NCBI GenBank assembly: GCA_024500155.1
Contig: CM044859.1
Span: forward strand, 42,826,003 to 42,890,002
Reading direction: 5' to 3'
From: Chenopodium formosanum
Taxonomy: Eukaryota > Streptophyta > Magnoliopsida > Caryophyllales > Amaranthaceae
Length of the DNA: 64,000 nucleotides
In this document: positions 1 to 10,976 of the stretch, piece after piece
Layout: every line of letters begins with the position of its first letter
Position numbering within the stretch: position 1 is the first letter of the stretch
Notes under the pieces: model-generated
The model's database searches: none
Told to the model about the DNA's origin: nothing
Seen by the model: the letters and a program-made list of their open reading frames with translations, nothing else
Made by a program: the position numbers and the translations under genes

Positions 1-169
1 GAAATAATGAGAAAGCTTACTAGGATTTGCTACAGACCTTGATTAGTGAATAAATTCTTGAAATTTTCAAATAGCTTTGGGAAATTTGGGGTATGCTTGA
101 TTGCAGTGAGAAAGAGAATTGTGGCTGATGGTTATATATACTCTGTATGACGGCAAGGGTTTTTGTGTA
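1..169. other. Left edge, no gene recognised
   Basis: AT-rich sequence that does not match the internal region of the retroelement to its right. It could be intergenic DNA or the 3' untranslated region of a gene outside the window. I see no open frame, repeat or RNA gene in it. Confidence 0.3.
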
Positions 170-445
170 TTGGAGGGAAATATTAGTCGCGGGAGGGAAA
201 ATTATAATATTGGAGGGAATAAAAATTTAGATAAATGAATTTTTATAATTTGACATATTTTAATTTTCTTTTTTTCTGTCAAATTCCTCCAATTTTGGGA
301 GGAAAGGAGAGAGTATATTTTATTAAGGGAGCTTTCCATCCAATTCCTTTCATTTCCAGTCAATTCCCATATAATATTTTGAAGCAAATAAAGGAACAAT
401 TAATTTTTCTTTCCTTTCCTTTCTTTTCAACCCAATTCCCCCCAA
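170..445. mobile_element. MITE-like insertion or truncation junction
   Basis: The left end reads TTGGAGGGAA and the right end TTCCCCCCAA, a 9-of-10 terminal inverted match. GGAGGGAA and TTCC-rich motifs recur inside. Similarity to the related retroelement copy at 14.9 kb stops at about 446, so this block is either a ~276-bp non-autonomous DNA element or the point where the outer retroelement is truncated. I could not define a target-site duplication. Confidence 0.35.
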
Positions 446-587
446 CCAAAAAGGCCGTAAAGCTAGGCTACAAAGGCTAAGTGTATGGAAAAATATTTTG
501 AAAAGAGTCAAATAATGGTGACTCTTAGGCTAGGTAAGCTAATAATGTAGGGATCAAGCCCCCAAGTCTAGCTCTAAATGGATAGGG

Positions 588-1129
588 ATGAGCATCGGAG
601 ATCTCTTGATATGGTCAATTATGATTGTAAATATGAATGCATTTTTTATTACGGCCGCACCTCAATGTGAGGTTGCATACGTATCCGTTAGGAATCAGGC
701 CGATCGTAGCTCTAGCCGAACCTTGCACAAGTATGTGTATACCTCAAAGAGTTCTTTGAAGGTTTGTAACGTGGTCACGATAAAGGTTGAAGAAGAAGGG
801 GATAAAGGCTCAAGACCCTAGATAAGCACCCAAGGTGTGCAACCTTGCTTTTGAAACTTTGTGTTTTGTATGCTTGATTTCCTCACTTTGAACTCTTTTT
901 TGTTTATTATGTTTTGCTTTTTTTTTCTTTTTTTTTTATAAGTGTGGGAAATCTCGATCATGCGGTCTATCACTTACTTGGCATTCATGTTTCCCAGGCA
1001 CGGTACCGAGCACTCGATAAGAGACGCAATCTGAGATGTGTTCATATCAAAGACATGTTCATGTCAATGACATTGGAACACTTGCCCTTTTGTACACTTT
1101 TATTATTTTTAATTTTTTTGAATTTTTAA
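588..1129 (+). other. Antisense ORF blocks conserved between two copies of the retroelement
   Basis: Two open blocks (about 588-821 and 914-1129) lie on the strand opposite to gag. Their peptides, including EVAYVSVRN and ARYRALDKRRNLR, recur in the related element at 14,122-14,809, again antisense to that element. In both copies a pyrimidine-rich stretch precedes the second block, so a spliced antisense transcript is conceivable. Known: some Tat-lineage elements (maize Grande is an example) carry an extra antisense gene. Inference: this may be such a gene. Nothing shows expression, and the peptide matches no domain I recognise. Confidence 0.4.
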
Positions 1130-1578
1130 GTTCTATGTAAAATCACTCAAGCTTTCATATTTAGAATTTGCATAAGTTTCACACTATCCCATCCCTAGGT
1201 TAGGTAGGTGTGGGTTGAAAAAAGAAAGGTCTATTAGTTGATGAGGCTCAAAGTGGCTTGTCAAAAAAGGATTTATATTTTTTAAAGGGTGAAAGTGATA
1301 TGATATGGCCACAAGGGGTGCCTCAAATCATTAGTATACCTTTTGCTTAATTCGACATGGATTTTTTTTTTTTAATGCAATGTAATGAAATGATCATAAG
1401 CAAGAAAAGAAATGCTCATTTATTAAAAGGAGAAGAAAGAAATATCCTACAACATAAATCTAAGGGGAAATAAAAGGTGCCTATGCTAGACTTTGTGGGG
1501 ATAGTGGAATAAAAAAAAAAGGATAGAAAAAGAGGTCACAAAATCTTATCGTCCAAGCTCGCCTCGTGTGCGTTATCA

Positions 1579-3541
1579 TCACTCGGTCTTCTTGCCAGCT
1601 GGAGGGAACGGGAGTTTGTTTGCATCGATGAGGTCTTGAATGAGATTTTGAAACTTATAACATTGATTTGTAGTCTGACCGTTGCTTTGATGGTACTTGC
1701 AATAAGAATCTAGATTCCATTCAGATGTTCTCCTTTCAGGATACCTTTCAGGAGGAGGATCTTGCATAGGTCCAATTGGTGTGATAAGTCCCTTAACAAG
1801 GAGTCGATCAAAGGCGATATTATAGCTTATTCCAATTGGGGTGAACTTCCTTTCTTATTTGGTCTTCAAAATCTTTTTATCGATGCAACTTCCGTTCTGA
1901 TAGGAAGAAACAGAAGAAGGGTTGTCGTTCTTCTTGCTCTTGCCACCATTGTTATAGATTTTGACCTTCTTGTTGCTTAGAGGAACATGAAGGTAATTTG
2001 AATCAACAAGATCTTGAATTCGGTCTTTGAGGGTAAAGCACTCTTCGGTGGTGTGACCATGGCCTCTATGATATTTGCAATAAGAGTTTGGATCCCTGCT
2101 GTGAAGCCATTTCTGAGGTGGTGGGTCTTGGATTGGACCAATGGGATGGATAAGGTTTCAACCGTGAAAATAGTCAAAAGCTTCATTATAAGTCATTCCT
2201 ATTGGTGTATACTCTTCAATGGTCCGTTTTTCCCGTGGCTTAGGAGCATTGAGTTCTTCATTAAATACTTGGTGAAAATTTTGTTTAATAACCCTTACCC
2301 TAGTTGCTTCTACTACATTCAAGAGCATGGCAATGACATCTTGTAGTTTTTGAATGTCTTATCTTAGACTTGACAAATTTTCCTTGGTATCTTATAAGAA
2401 AACCCTATCATCTTCCTTAATCATGGTCAATTAATCGATAGAGGTTATATAGCCTGTTTCGATCATGGGCTCTCCTACAGGTGTGATAAGGAGCGAAGGA
2501 TCAAAAGATATTTTATCTTCTATGATGGCTAGAACTTCGTAAGTATTATTGTTATCGATCAAGCCTTGTATAGCTTCTTTAAGTTTTCAACACTCCTTAG
2601 TGTTGTGACCCTTTCCTTGGTGATATTTTCAGTGTTTATTAATTAGGATCCCACTTAAGTGGCTTGGCTTCTGGAACTGGATCTTTTATAGGTCCTATGG
2701 GCATGACTAGTCCTTTGTGGTGTAGTTTTTTAAAGGTTGTCTCGTAACTCATACCAAGTGGATTGGACACTCTTTTTGAACTTTGTATTTTTTGTTTAGA
2801 AGTGTTCGTAGCATGTATTTCATTAGTGGGAGAGGAAGAAAAATGATGGTCGTTCTTCTTTCCTTTCGCACTATCTACTTTCAAAAGATCGTATTCAATG
2901 TTAATGCATATATCATAGACAGCCTTGAAATTATTCAAGCTGTGTTGATATTTCAAGTTCTTTGAATACTTTTCTTGAAGGTTCTTGATGAACATCCTTA
3001 CAGACTCTTTTTTAGCAGGAACTTCAACCATATTAGCGGAAGTTTCCTTCCACTTGTTGAAGAAACAGGTGAACCCTTCGTTTTCCTTTTGCTTTAGCAT
3101 CTCAAGTTGTCTATGGAAAGTTTCAACTTGAATGTTGCACTTATATCTATCAATGAAAGCGTATATTATTCCATCCCAAGTAGAGGTCTTCTCTTTATCA
3201 AGAGAAAAGAACCAATGTTGACAAACGATTTCTAGAGATAGTGAGAACAAAGAGTGAAAAATATTCCTGTCAATCCCCTTAATGTTCATTATAGTTTCAA
3301 AAAAATTCCTTAAGTGAAAAAAGGGATTGTCAGTTGGTTTGAACTTAGGGATGTCATTGGCATTGAACTTCTGTGGAAGAAGTTCCTTGTCCACTGAGAC
3401 CCCTTGTGAGCTAATGCCCTGGAATCTATAGTCATTTGAGAGTTTGCTTAGGCTTTCTTGCATTAGCTCCATTTGTTGTTGCTTCATAGGGTGATTAATT
3501 TGAAGGGTTATATCCTTCATCAATTCAATCATGTTTGCCAC
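1579..3541 (-). pseudogene. Degenerate gypsy-type gag with three zinc-knuckle-like modules
   Basis: The 3,541-2,639 part is an open 300-codon frame with the layout of the plant retrotransposon gag domain: a W-rich segment (CQHWFFSL), then FIDRYK and a FFNKWKE-like stretch, as expected of a capsid-forming protein. The C-terminal half is broken. Downstream the module 'PIGPI-DP...CKYH...GH-T--C...IQDLID' occurs three times, near 2,780-2,570, 2,170-1,990 and 1,760-1,590. The copy near 2,620 has two TGA codons inside the knuckle, and the copy near 1,690 has Q where H is expected (CKYHQSNGQTTNQC). Without a protease or polymerase region this copy is non-autonomous. Confidence 0.8.
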
Positions 3542-5167
3542 ATCCTTCCTAAGTTCGTTGATTTCTTCCTGAGTTGTTATTATCTTCCTAGCTTTTCTCT
3601 TTTGTCGAATAAGTTTATCAAAAAGTATTACTTGGATAAAATTGTTATCCTTGATTAAACGCCCTTCTCTCCTTGACCAAGTGCTCTAGAAAGGGAAATT
3701 GGGGGTAAATTTTTATTTTTGACTTAAGCTCTATTCAACGTGCAATAAATGAGAAGAGACCATGGAAGAAAAAGAAGAATAATATGGGTGAAAAAAAATA
3801 ATATAGATGGAGATGTATGAAAGAATTTAGGAATAGAATGGACCCCCAACTCAAATGACGAAAAGGACAACTCATGCATGAACCTAACACATGGTCATGG
3901 TGTACAAAGTGTGTGAATACTTGTGAGTGTAGGTGACATGCTTTGACTCGTGTCATGACCATGTTGCTATGTGCTTAGACTCGATTAAGGACTAAACATG
4001 ACTATTGTCATTAATAAACTGGTTAAACAGATTGAGCAAACCGATTAATTAGACTCGAGTAAAAACATAAACTGTCGCTAGAGCAATAGGATTGTCGTCA
4101 CACGCTAAGGACCAGCGCCAGACGACAGCATTGTCGCCTGGAGCTAAACACTAGTGCATGGCGCTACAATCCAAACCTTTGCGCCATTGCTAGAACATTG
4201 GTCAGGGACTGTTTCCAGTATTTTACTCTAAAGAGACAAGCCTAAAGTCGTACTAAGTCAAGTTCGATCAATTTATTTAGACTTTAATCATTTAATCTAA
4301 TTAATTTAGCAAAGTCCTTTAGTCATTAATTTGTTCATTTAGAGTCATTCACAAGTCAAACAAACGGTTAGTGTAAACATATATTGGTTATGCACAAGCA
4401 AATAATGCACAAGTAGTCAAATAGTCACTGTACAATATGATGCAATGAGTTTGCAACCTAACCATGGCTCTAGTTCTCTAAAGTTCAAGGATATGGGTTA
4501 GTCAAAGAGGGTCCATGGTAATGAGTCCGGATGCACCGAGCAGAAGCCTTACCTTTGGAAGGGTTGGCGCGAGTAGATGGGACCCCGCGAGTTAAACTCG
4601 CTTCCACGGTTTAGTGAATTCAACAAACTTGGATGTACCCTTCGTTGCCAAGAGCGATCGATTGGGTAGATGGAGTGTTAATTCCCAAAGGGTTATGGCC
4701 ATATGTAGAACACATATGTGTTCAGAAAAAAGGGAAACACTCAATCAGTAAGTAAAACCGAGCAAATAATACTAGAACTCAGCAAGAGACTACAATGCCC
4801 GTCGCTAGACCATGGCACTATCGACAGACGATAATTACTGTCGCCCGACAGAGCCATCGCTTAGCGATGGCGTTGTTTTCTTAGCTCTAGTTCCTACATG
4901 CCTCAACAGCTCTCTGTTCTTAGAATTTTCCGGTTTTTCGCAACGTTATTTCGATTTTAGTTGTGAAAGATATTTTCCTAATTTCCTACGTGTAAAAATC
5001 CTATGTTTTTTACGCATTAAGGATGGTCTTTCCAATGCGACCTTTTTTTATACTTAAGCCAATAATGTTAATCAAAAATACGCACATGAAATACTTAGAA
5101 ATTTTCGAGTCTCACCCACTAATTCTAAATTATTACCAAAATAAATTTTAAGAAATAAAATATAAAT

Positions 5168-5190
5168 CCTCCCTAGTGGAGTCGCCAACA
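5168..5190 (-). other. Primer-binding-like site of the outer element
   Basis: Reading leftwards from the LTR edge, the minus strand gives TTGGCGACTCCACTAGGGAG. The sister copy has the near-identical TTGGTGACTCCACTGGGGAG at the same distance from its 5' LTR. Conservation and position support a tRNA primer-binding site. I did not identify the tRNA. Confidence 0.6.
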
Positions 5191-5193
5191 AAC

Positions 5194-5523
5194 TGTAGGG
5201 AATATTTCAAGCATCCCACACTGAGCCCCACTGTGATCATACACCTAAGCATGGTGGCGTCCAAAGAGAAGGAAGCTAGAGTAAAAGAGTCGCCAACAAG
5301 TTTTAGGAACTTGTAAACCATTCACAGTGTGAAGGTTACACCCCTTCACAATCCATGAGATCGCTAACTCCATAGTGGTCTGGAACCATAACTGGATATT
5401 CGGGGATGAAGGTACAAATCCAACCTAAAAGAGATTGAACCTGCCCTAAAAAATAGGCCTCTACTTTATTCTTCTCGTATTCATATGCACTTTCTGACTA
5501 ACATGCAATCAATAGGTTAACCC
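5194..5523 (-). repeat. 5' LTR of outer element, left part
   Basis: Begins TGTAGGGAAT and is the reverse complement of the last part of the LTRs at 10,244-12,202 and 16,658-18,572. It is interrupted at the TAA target site of the CACTA element and resumes at 43,767. Confidence 0.85.
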
Positions 5524-5526
5524 TAA
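5524..5526. repeat. CACTA target-site duplication TAA, left copy
   Basis: TAA directly precedes CACTAGTAG; the matching TAA is at 43,764-43,766. CACTA elements make 3-bp duplications. Removing the element plus one TAA restores an LTR sequence collinear with the copy near 11.85 kb. Confidence 0.9.
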
Positions 5527-5548
5527 CACTAGTAGAAAAAAAGAATAA

Positions 5549-5712
5549 GGCACCCCCATAAAGGCACCGGTTCAGGCCAAACCGGTGCCCTAAATCGGCC
5601 CAAATTTGGGCGCACTTTTGCAAAAATATATAAGGCACCGGTTCAAACCAAACCGGTGCCAAAAATAAAAAGGGCACCGGTTTGAACCGGTGCCATTTGA
5701 ACCGGTGCCTTA
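5549..5712. repeat. Left CACTA subterminal repeats
   Basis: Repeated GGCACCGGTT and AACCGGTGCC units in both orientations, each able to pair with its neighbour. The same motif fills 43,539-43,745. Subterminal repeats of this kind are the binding sites for the TNPA-type protein in En/Spm. Confidence 0.85.
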
Positions 5713-5739
5713 ATTTAAAAAAAAAACGCTTAAACTTTC

Positions 5740-7527
5740 TTTCTTCTTCCTTCTCTCTTTCGTGCTCATTCACTGTTTCATTCTATTTCCAGCCCTAAAG
5801 CGCAGCTCTCCATTTTCGTTCTCCATTTTCAGGCCACCACCATTCATACGTTCTCTCTCTTCGCCCCTTCTCCTTCCTCGGTATTCTAGTCTCCAGGTCC
5901 GGCGACCGGCGACGCCGCGACGGCTAGTCAGTAGTCATCTTAACCCCTCTTCAATTCGCCTCTTTGTTGAAGCTTGAAGTTCCTCTTTTTGCTTAGTTAC
6001 GGTCTCACACCTCACCCATTCACGACCCAATTTCTTCTCGGCGGCAAGTCAGCCTCCAAGGCAGCAAGGCTCCAACTCCTCCAACGCTTCACAGCCTCCA
6101 ACGCTTCACAGCCTCCAGCCTCCAACCGTAGGTCTCTTTTAATTTGTTTCAAACTTTCAATAAGGTTCTGTTTTTTGTTTAGAATTTGAGATTTAGAGTA
6201 TGAAATTATGAATTAAATTATGAATTGAAATATTGAATAATTGAATTTAATATTAGTATATAGTCTCTTTCTCTAAAATTGGGACAAAATTGAATTGAAT
6301 GCCATCAAAGGAATTAATTAATAAGTCAGTGGAAATTAAAAAAACAGATGAAAACAGAAAGTGAGTAGAACCTAGGAAAATTGAGGAGTGTATATTCTTG
6401 ATACTCGATTGTTTGACATTATGTGGCTTTTAATCTTTCTTGCATTGCCTCTAAATGTTATTTGGTTCAACCAGAAATTCTTATGAAATATAGTGTAAAT
6501 GATTAATGAACCCTTAACAAAGAAAAAAAAAAGATGATCTAATTTGAAGTTTTGGGTGAATTTTTTGCTATATTTGATCACTAAGTTATCAAAATCAGTG
6601 GCTGCTTGCTAATTTTATTTTGAAAAATACTTTTTATGATGCGTATATGATTGGACTAAGTGAGTAAAGTGACTAACATCGAGTATTAACTTTTAGAAGT
6701 GAATTGATCTGAATAGTTCCAGATTTCACCCATCTTGGTGTAGAATTTTAATTGTGAATGGTGGGGCTGTTGTGATGATGGTTATAAGTGATTGAGATCG
6801 ATGGAAGGTTGAATATAATGGTGGGGTTTTCCGCGGGAAAATTTTGTGGGTTGTGCAGGCCAACGGCACTGGGTGGTGTGGTTCACTGGTGGTTTGGCTA
6901 AGGCTAGTGGGGTGAATGGTCGTGGCAATGATAATTGTTGGGAGTAAGGTGTTGGTAGAAGGGGAATAGGGTGATGCAGTTTTGGGGATTAACTTGCATT
7001 AATTCCTTATGACGATTCATGTTAGCAGAGCCCAAATCATTTTGTGACTAAGGCCTTGTTGTTATCTCAAAATTTTGATCTTAATCTTGTATTTTTACTC
7101 CTTGTGGAAAAAATGATACACTTGTTATATATAGCTATTAGATATTAGTAACCTTGTTAGTTTAGCAATTGTTAGTTCAATGAATGATGTGTTTTAGCTT
7201 ATAAATAAATTAGTGAGTTGACATGTTATGAGAAAGAAATAGTACATACCTTATATTTAACCTAATTTTTGTATATTGTTTTTTTTTTCTTTTTTTTGAC
7301 AGATTTGTGAATTGAAGCACGAGTTTAATTAGCTTGAGGACTACATATTGAGCTCAAGTGGGTAGTTGCTATATTGGTATGACTTATAAACTTTACTTAG
7401 CTATATTTCTTTCTATTTATCCATTTAATAAAAGGTGATTCATGAAATTGCAACTTGTGTATTGTTTAATTGCAAATAAATACAACAATATATAGAATAC
7501 TTGCATCATCATATGCCTAGATACCCG
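5740..7527 (+). other. CACTA 5' leader region
   Basis: A CT-rich stretch at ~5,745-6,127 looks like an untranslated leader. It could be followed by an intron: a GTAGGTCTC-like donor near 6,127 and a pyrimidine-rich acceptor ending ...TTTTGACAG near 7,302. I see no coding domain in 6.1-7.5 kb. Promoter position is not resolved. Confidence 0.35.
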
Positions 7528-7830
7528 TTCAAGGCTTTCTCATTAGGAGAAAGTCTTGAATAGTCCCCGGTTGGGACTGTTCTTGAATGTGTACTCTCAC
7601 TTAGGTGGTGAATGTATGTTTTCTTTTCGATTTTAAGGAACATCTTGGCTTACCATTTCCTCACTATGTTCTCTGGGTACATATGTGGGTAATTAATTAT
7701 CTACATCGTGTACTTGGAGAACTAGGGGGAAATGCTGCTGGATTTTCCTTAAAATTGGAAAGTTGACATACATTCACTAGTGAGAGTAGACATTCAAGGA
7801 TGGGTTAGGTTGGAGTGATAAGGACCCTTT
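7528..7830 (+). other. Long imperfect foldback upstream of the transposase
   Basis: Three nested or adjacent dyads. TTCAAGGCTTTCTC (7,528-7,541) pairs with GAGAAAGTCTTGAA (7,547-7,560). AGTCCC (7,562) pairs with GGGACT (7,573). The arms 7,583-7,640 and 7,745-7,797 are imperfect inverted copies, and the bases between them (ATTTCCTCACT.../...GGGGGAAAT) also pair. The whole could fold into one long hairpin. It ends about 130 bp before the transposase ATG. Confidence 0.5.
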
Positions 7831-7963
7831 GGAAACATGCATTTTTTCACTATATGAATGGTATATTCACGTTTTGTACTTGAATTTGATTTACATAAAA
7901 TATGTAGCACTTACACATTATAATTATATGGTGCTATATATATGTTTAGAGACAATTTAATAA

Positions 7964-10243
7964 ATGGAGAAGGATCGTGGTTGGATGTATGGTAGACGCG
8001 ATACATTGGAATTTTGGAATGGGGTTCAAGAGTTTTGCGAGAGGGCTTTAGCTTATCAACGCAAACTGGGAGGCAAAGGCCTTTATTGTCCTTGTGTTGA
8101 TTGTAATTGTGTGAATGTGGTCGATAGTGTTGAAATCATTAGAGATCATGTATTATGTCGTGAGTTTAGGCAATTATACCATGTGTGGATTTGGCACGGA
8201 GAAAGTGGAGAGTACAGTGGGGATCTTGATCGGAATGATGTGCGTGTTAGAAGCACTAAGATTCATGTGGACGAGGAATACGAGAATGATGAGTATATTG
8301 TTGATAATGGTGAGGATGGAGCCGATGAAGATCAGGCGGATGAGGTCGAGGATGAACAAGTGGATGAGATGTTGCAAGGTGTTGAAGGTGAAGTGTTTGA
8401 ATTATTATCAGAGGCTTCCAAAAAGCCTTTGTATCCCGGGTGCAAAAAATACTCCAAACTATCGGCGGTGCTAACACTTTTCAACATTAAGTCAAAGCAT
8501 GGGTTGACGGACATCAGTTTTACTTCTTTGTTGACCGCATTAAGTGATATGTTGCCTGATGGGAATGAAATTCCTAAGTCTTATTATTACGCAAAGAAGC
8601 TCATGTGTCCCTTTGGTTTGGAGTATAAGAAGATACATGCATGTCCTAATGACTGTATTTTGTATCGAAATGAGTATGAAAAACTGCAGGAGTGTCCACG
8701 ATGCAAGCAGTCGCGGTACAAGCGCATGAGTTGCAATCCTGGCACGGAGGGACCTCCTGCTAAGGTGTTGTGGTATCTTCCCATTATTCCAAGGTTTAAA
8801 CGTCTGTTCTCAATACCAAAAGACGCTAAAAACTTGAGGTGGCATGCAGAGGGAAGAAAGAAAAACAGAATGTTGAAGCATCCAGCTGACTCTCCACAGT
8901 GGAAGAACATTGATTTGAAGTTTGAGGAATTTGGTAATGAAGTCAGAAATTTAAGGCTTGGGTTGTGCACGGACGGGATGAATCCATTTGGCACTCTTAG
9001 TACCCAACACAGCACATGGCCGGTACTTTTAGTGATTTATAATTTGCCTCCTTGGCTGTGCATGAAACGTAAGTATGTAATGCTTTCATTGCTAATAACT
9101 GGTCCTAAGCAACCTGGAAACGACATAGATGTTTACCTTGCACCGCTTATTAACGACTTGAGAAAGATGTGGGACGAAGGGGTTTCCGTTTTCGATGCTC
9201 ATCAGAACGACATGTTCACATTGCGTGCAGCCCTTATGTTGACCATGAATGACTTCCCTGCATATGGCAACTTGTGTGGGTACAAGGTCAAAGGGAAAAA
9301 AGCATGCCCCATATGTATTGATGACACATCAAGCGTATACCTGACTCATTCTCACAAAGATGTCTACCTACGGACTCGAAGGTTCCTTAGGCGTGATCAC
9401 CCGTACCGTAGGCAGAAAAAGGCATTCGATGGAACCGTGCAAGAGGATACTGCGCCTAGACCATTGACTGGTGCTAAGATTAGTGCTCGGGTGAAAGGGA
9501 TACGAACGGTGTTTGGAAAATCAGAAAAAACTGTGGTCTCAGCTGCTCTATTTAAGAAAGAATCAATCTTTTGGAAGCTGCCGTACTAGAGAGAACATGA
9601 CGTTAGGCATTGTCTTGATGTGATGCATATAGAGAAGAATGTGTGTGATGCTCTTTTGGGGACGCTTATGAATATCCCAGGCAAAACAAAGGACGGAAAG
9701 GGTGCATGGTTAGATTTGAAAGAGATGGGGATTCGTCCAGAATTGTGGCCTCAAGAAAAGGTTAGAAAGGGGAAGGAGCCGAGAATAGAAGATGAAAGTG
9801 TTTCGAAAAAAGGGAAGGAGAAGAGCAAGGGAAAGGGAAAGGCCAAAGATGCGTCAAAGAAGAAAGTTAAGAGTAAAGGGAAGGATGAAAAGAATTATTT
9901 ACCCCCGGCTTGCTATACATTGTCAAGGGTAGAGAAATGTATGTTTTGTGCATGTTTGTACGGCATTTAGGTTCCATCAGGGTACTCATCTAACATGAAA
10001 AGATTTGTAACCTTAAATGGAGAATTGAAGCTGACAAGTATGAAATCCCATGATTGTCACATTATGATGCAAGTATTCCTACCGATTGCAATCCGTGGTA
10101 TTCTACCGAAACACGTGCGGGAAGCGATTACAAGCCTTTGTTCGTTTTTCAATACAATTTCTAGCAAAGTTCTTGATCCTTGTACACTAGATGCTTTGCA
10201 AACAGATGTGGTTGTGACTTTGTGCAAATTTGAGATGTATTTC
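7964..10243 (+). pseudogene. TNP2-like CACTA transposase, N-terminal and catalytic part
   Basis: The ATG at 7,964 opens with DRGWMYGRR and a CPC/HGE pattern (CPCVDCN, IWHGESGEYS), the transposase-associated N-terminal domain of CACTA TNP2 proteins. An acidic linker follows, then the TNP2 (Transposase_21) core with CPFGLEYKKIHACPNDCILY, LCTDGMNPFG and DMFTLRAALMLTMNDFPAYG, where the acidic catalytic residues are expected. TAG at 9,587 replaces what is probably the W of a 'LPYW' motif, and a second TAG is at 9,968. Between them DVMHIEKNVCDALLGTL is typical of the family. The frame ends at 10,243 in ...KFEMYF, where an LTR retrotransposon is inserted; it resumes at 18,578. Confidence 0.9.
10239..10243. 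repeat. TSD ATTTC, left copy
   Basis: ATTTC occurs here and at 18,573-18,577, flanking the inserted LTR retrotransposon. Deleting the insertion and one copy restores the transposase frame. Confidence 0.92.
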
Positions 10244-10802
10244 TGTAGACACCCATTTGTGTCTCCCCAAAACCAAAACCGGTGATGAGTGCCTTTCACG
10301 TCGAATCATAATCGAATGAAACGAAGTGTGGAAAGGTTTAGTGTTGCGAAAAGTTTTAACTCTTTTTTTTTCTTCCTGTTTTTGAAAACTTTATTTTAAG
10401 AAAACAGACAATCCAGTTTGGTTGGTCCAAGATACGGGTCCAATAGTGGTGTAGTTGGATGGGGCTTGCAAAGACCTTTCCAACGATATATTATAAGCCC
10501 AATTCTGATGAATATTGAGGAAGTTATGGCCAATTTACTAAACTGGGCCCGGTTTGAGCTTTAAGTACGGCCTAATGATCTAGGGGAGGGCCTAATATAA
10601 TTTATCATTCCTAATGCAATTAGGAATGGTTTTAGTCTTCTAGAACATTCTAGAAGGTTTTTTATCATTCCTAATTCAATTATGACTCTTCAGAGTTTTA
10701 ATCAAGATCAAATAGCATTTTCGATAGAAATTATATTATTTTATATTCCAATACGGGAAATTTATCAGATTTTTGAAAACGCGTTAAAAATCAGTTTGGC
10801 GT

Positions 10803-10912
10803 CCAACCCCAGGCCTTGGCGCCTGGAACCAGGATTGGCGCCAAGCGCTAGCCATTGGCGCCTGGCGCTAGCCACTGGTGCTGGCGCCAACTAGCCAGGG
10901 CTGGCGCCAATG
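10803..10912 (+). promoter_or_regulatory. GGCGCC / E2F-like motif cluster upstream of LTR TATA box
   Basis: Five GGCGCC cores lie within ~110 bp. Three of them read ATTGGCGC on one strand (starts near 10,834, 10,854 and reverse at 10,904-10,911), which fits the plant E2F consensus WTTSSCSS. The cluster ends about 55 bp before the TATA box. Function is inferred from motif and position only. Confidence 0.45.
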
Positions 10913-10965
10913 TGTTTTTACGATCTTCAGACTCTGTTTTGTTAAATTATCTTTTTTGGATGATT

Positions 10966-10976
10966 TTCTCTATAAA
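10966..10976 (+). promoter_or_regulatory. LTR TATA box
   Basis: TCTATAAATATC in the 5' LTR is repeated in the 3' LTR near 17,352. It is the best TATA match in the LTR and probably marks the U3/R boundary about 30 bp downstream. Confidence 0.6.
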
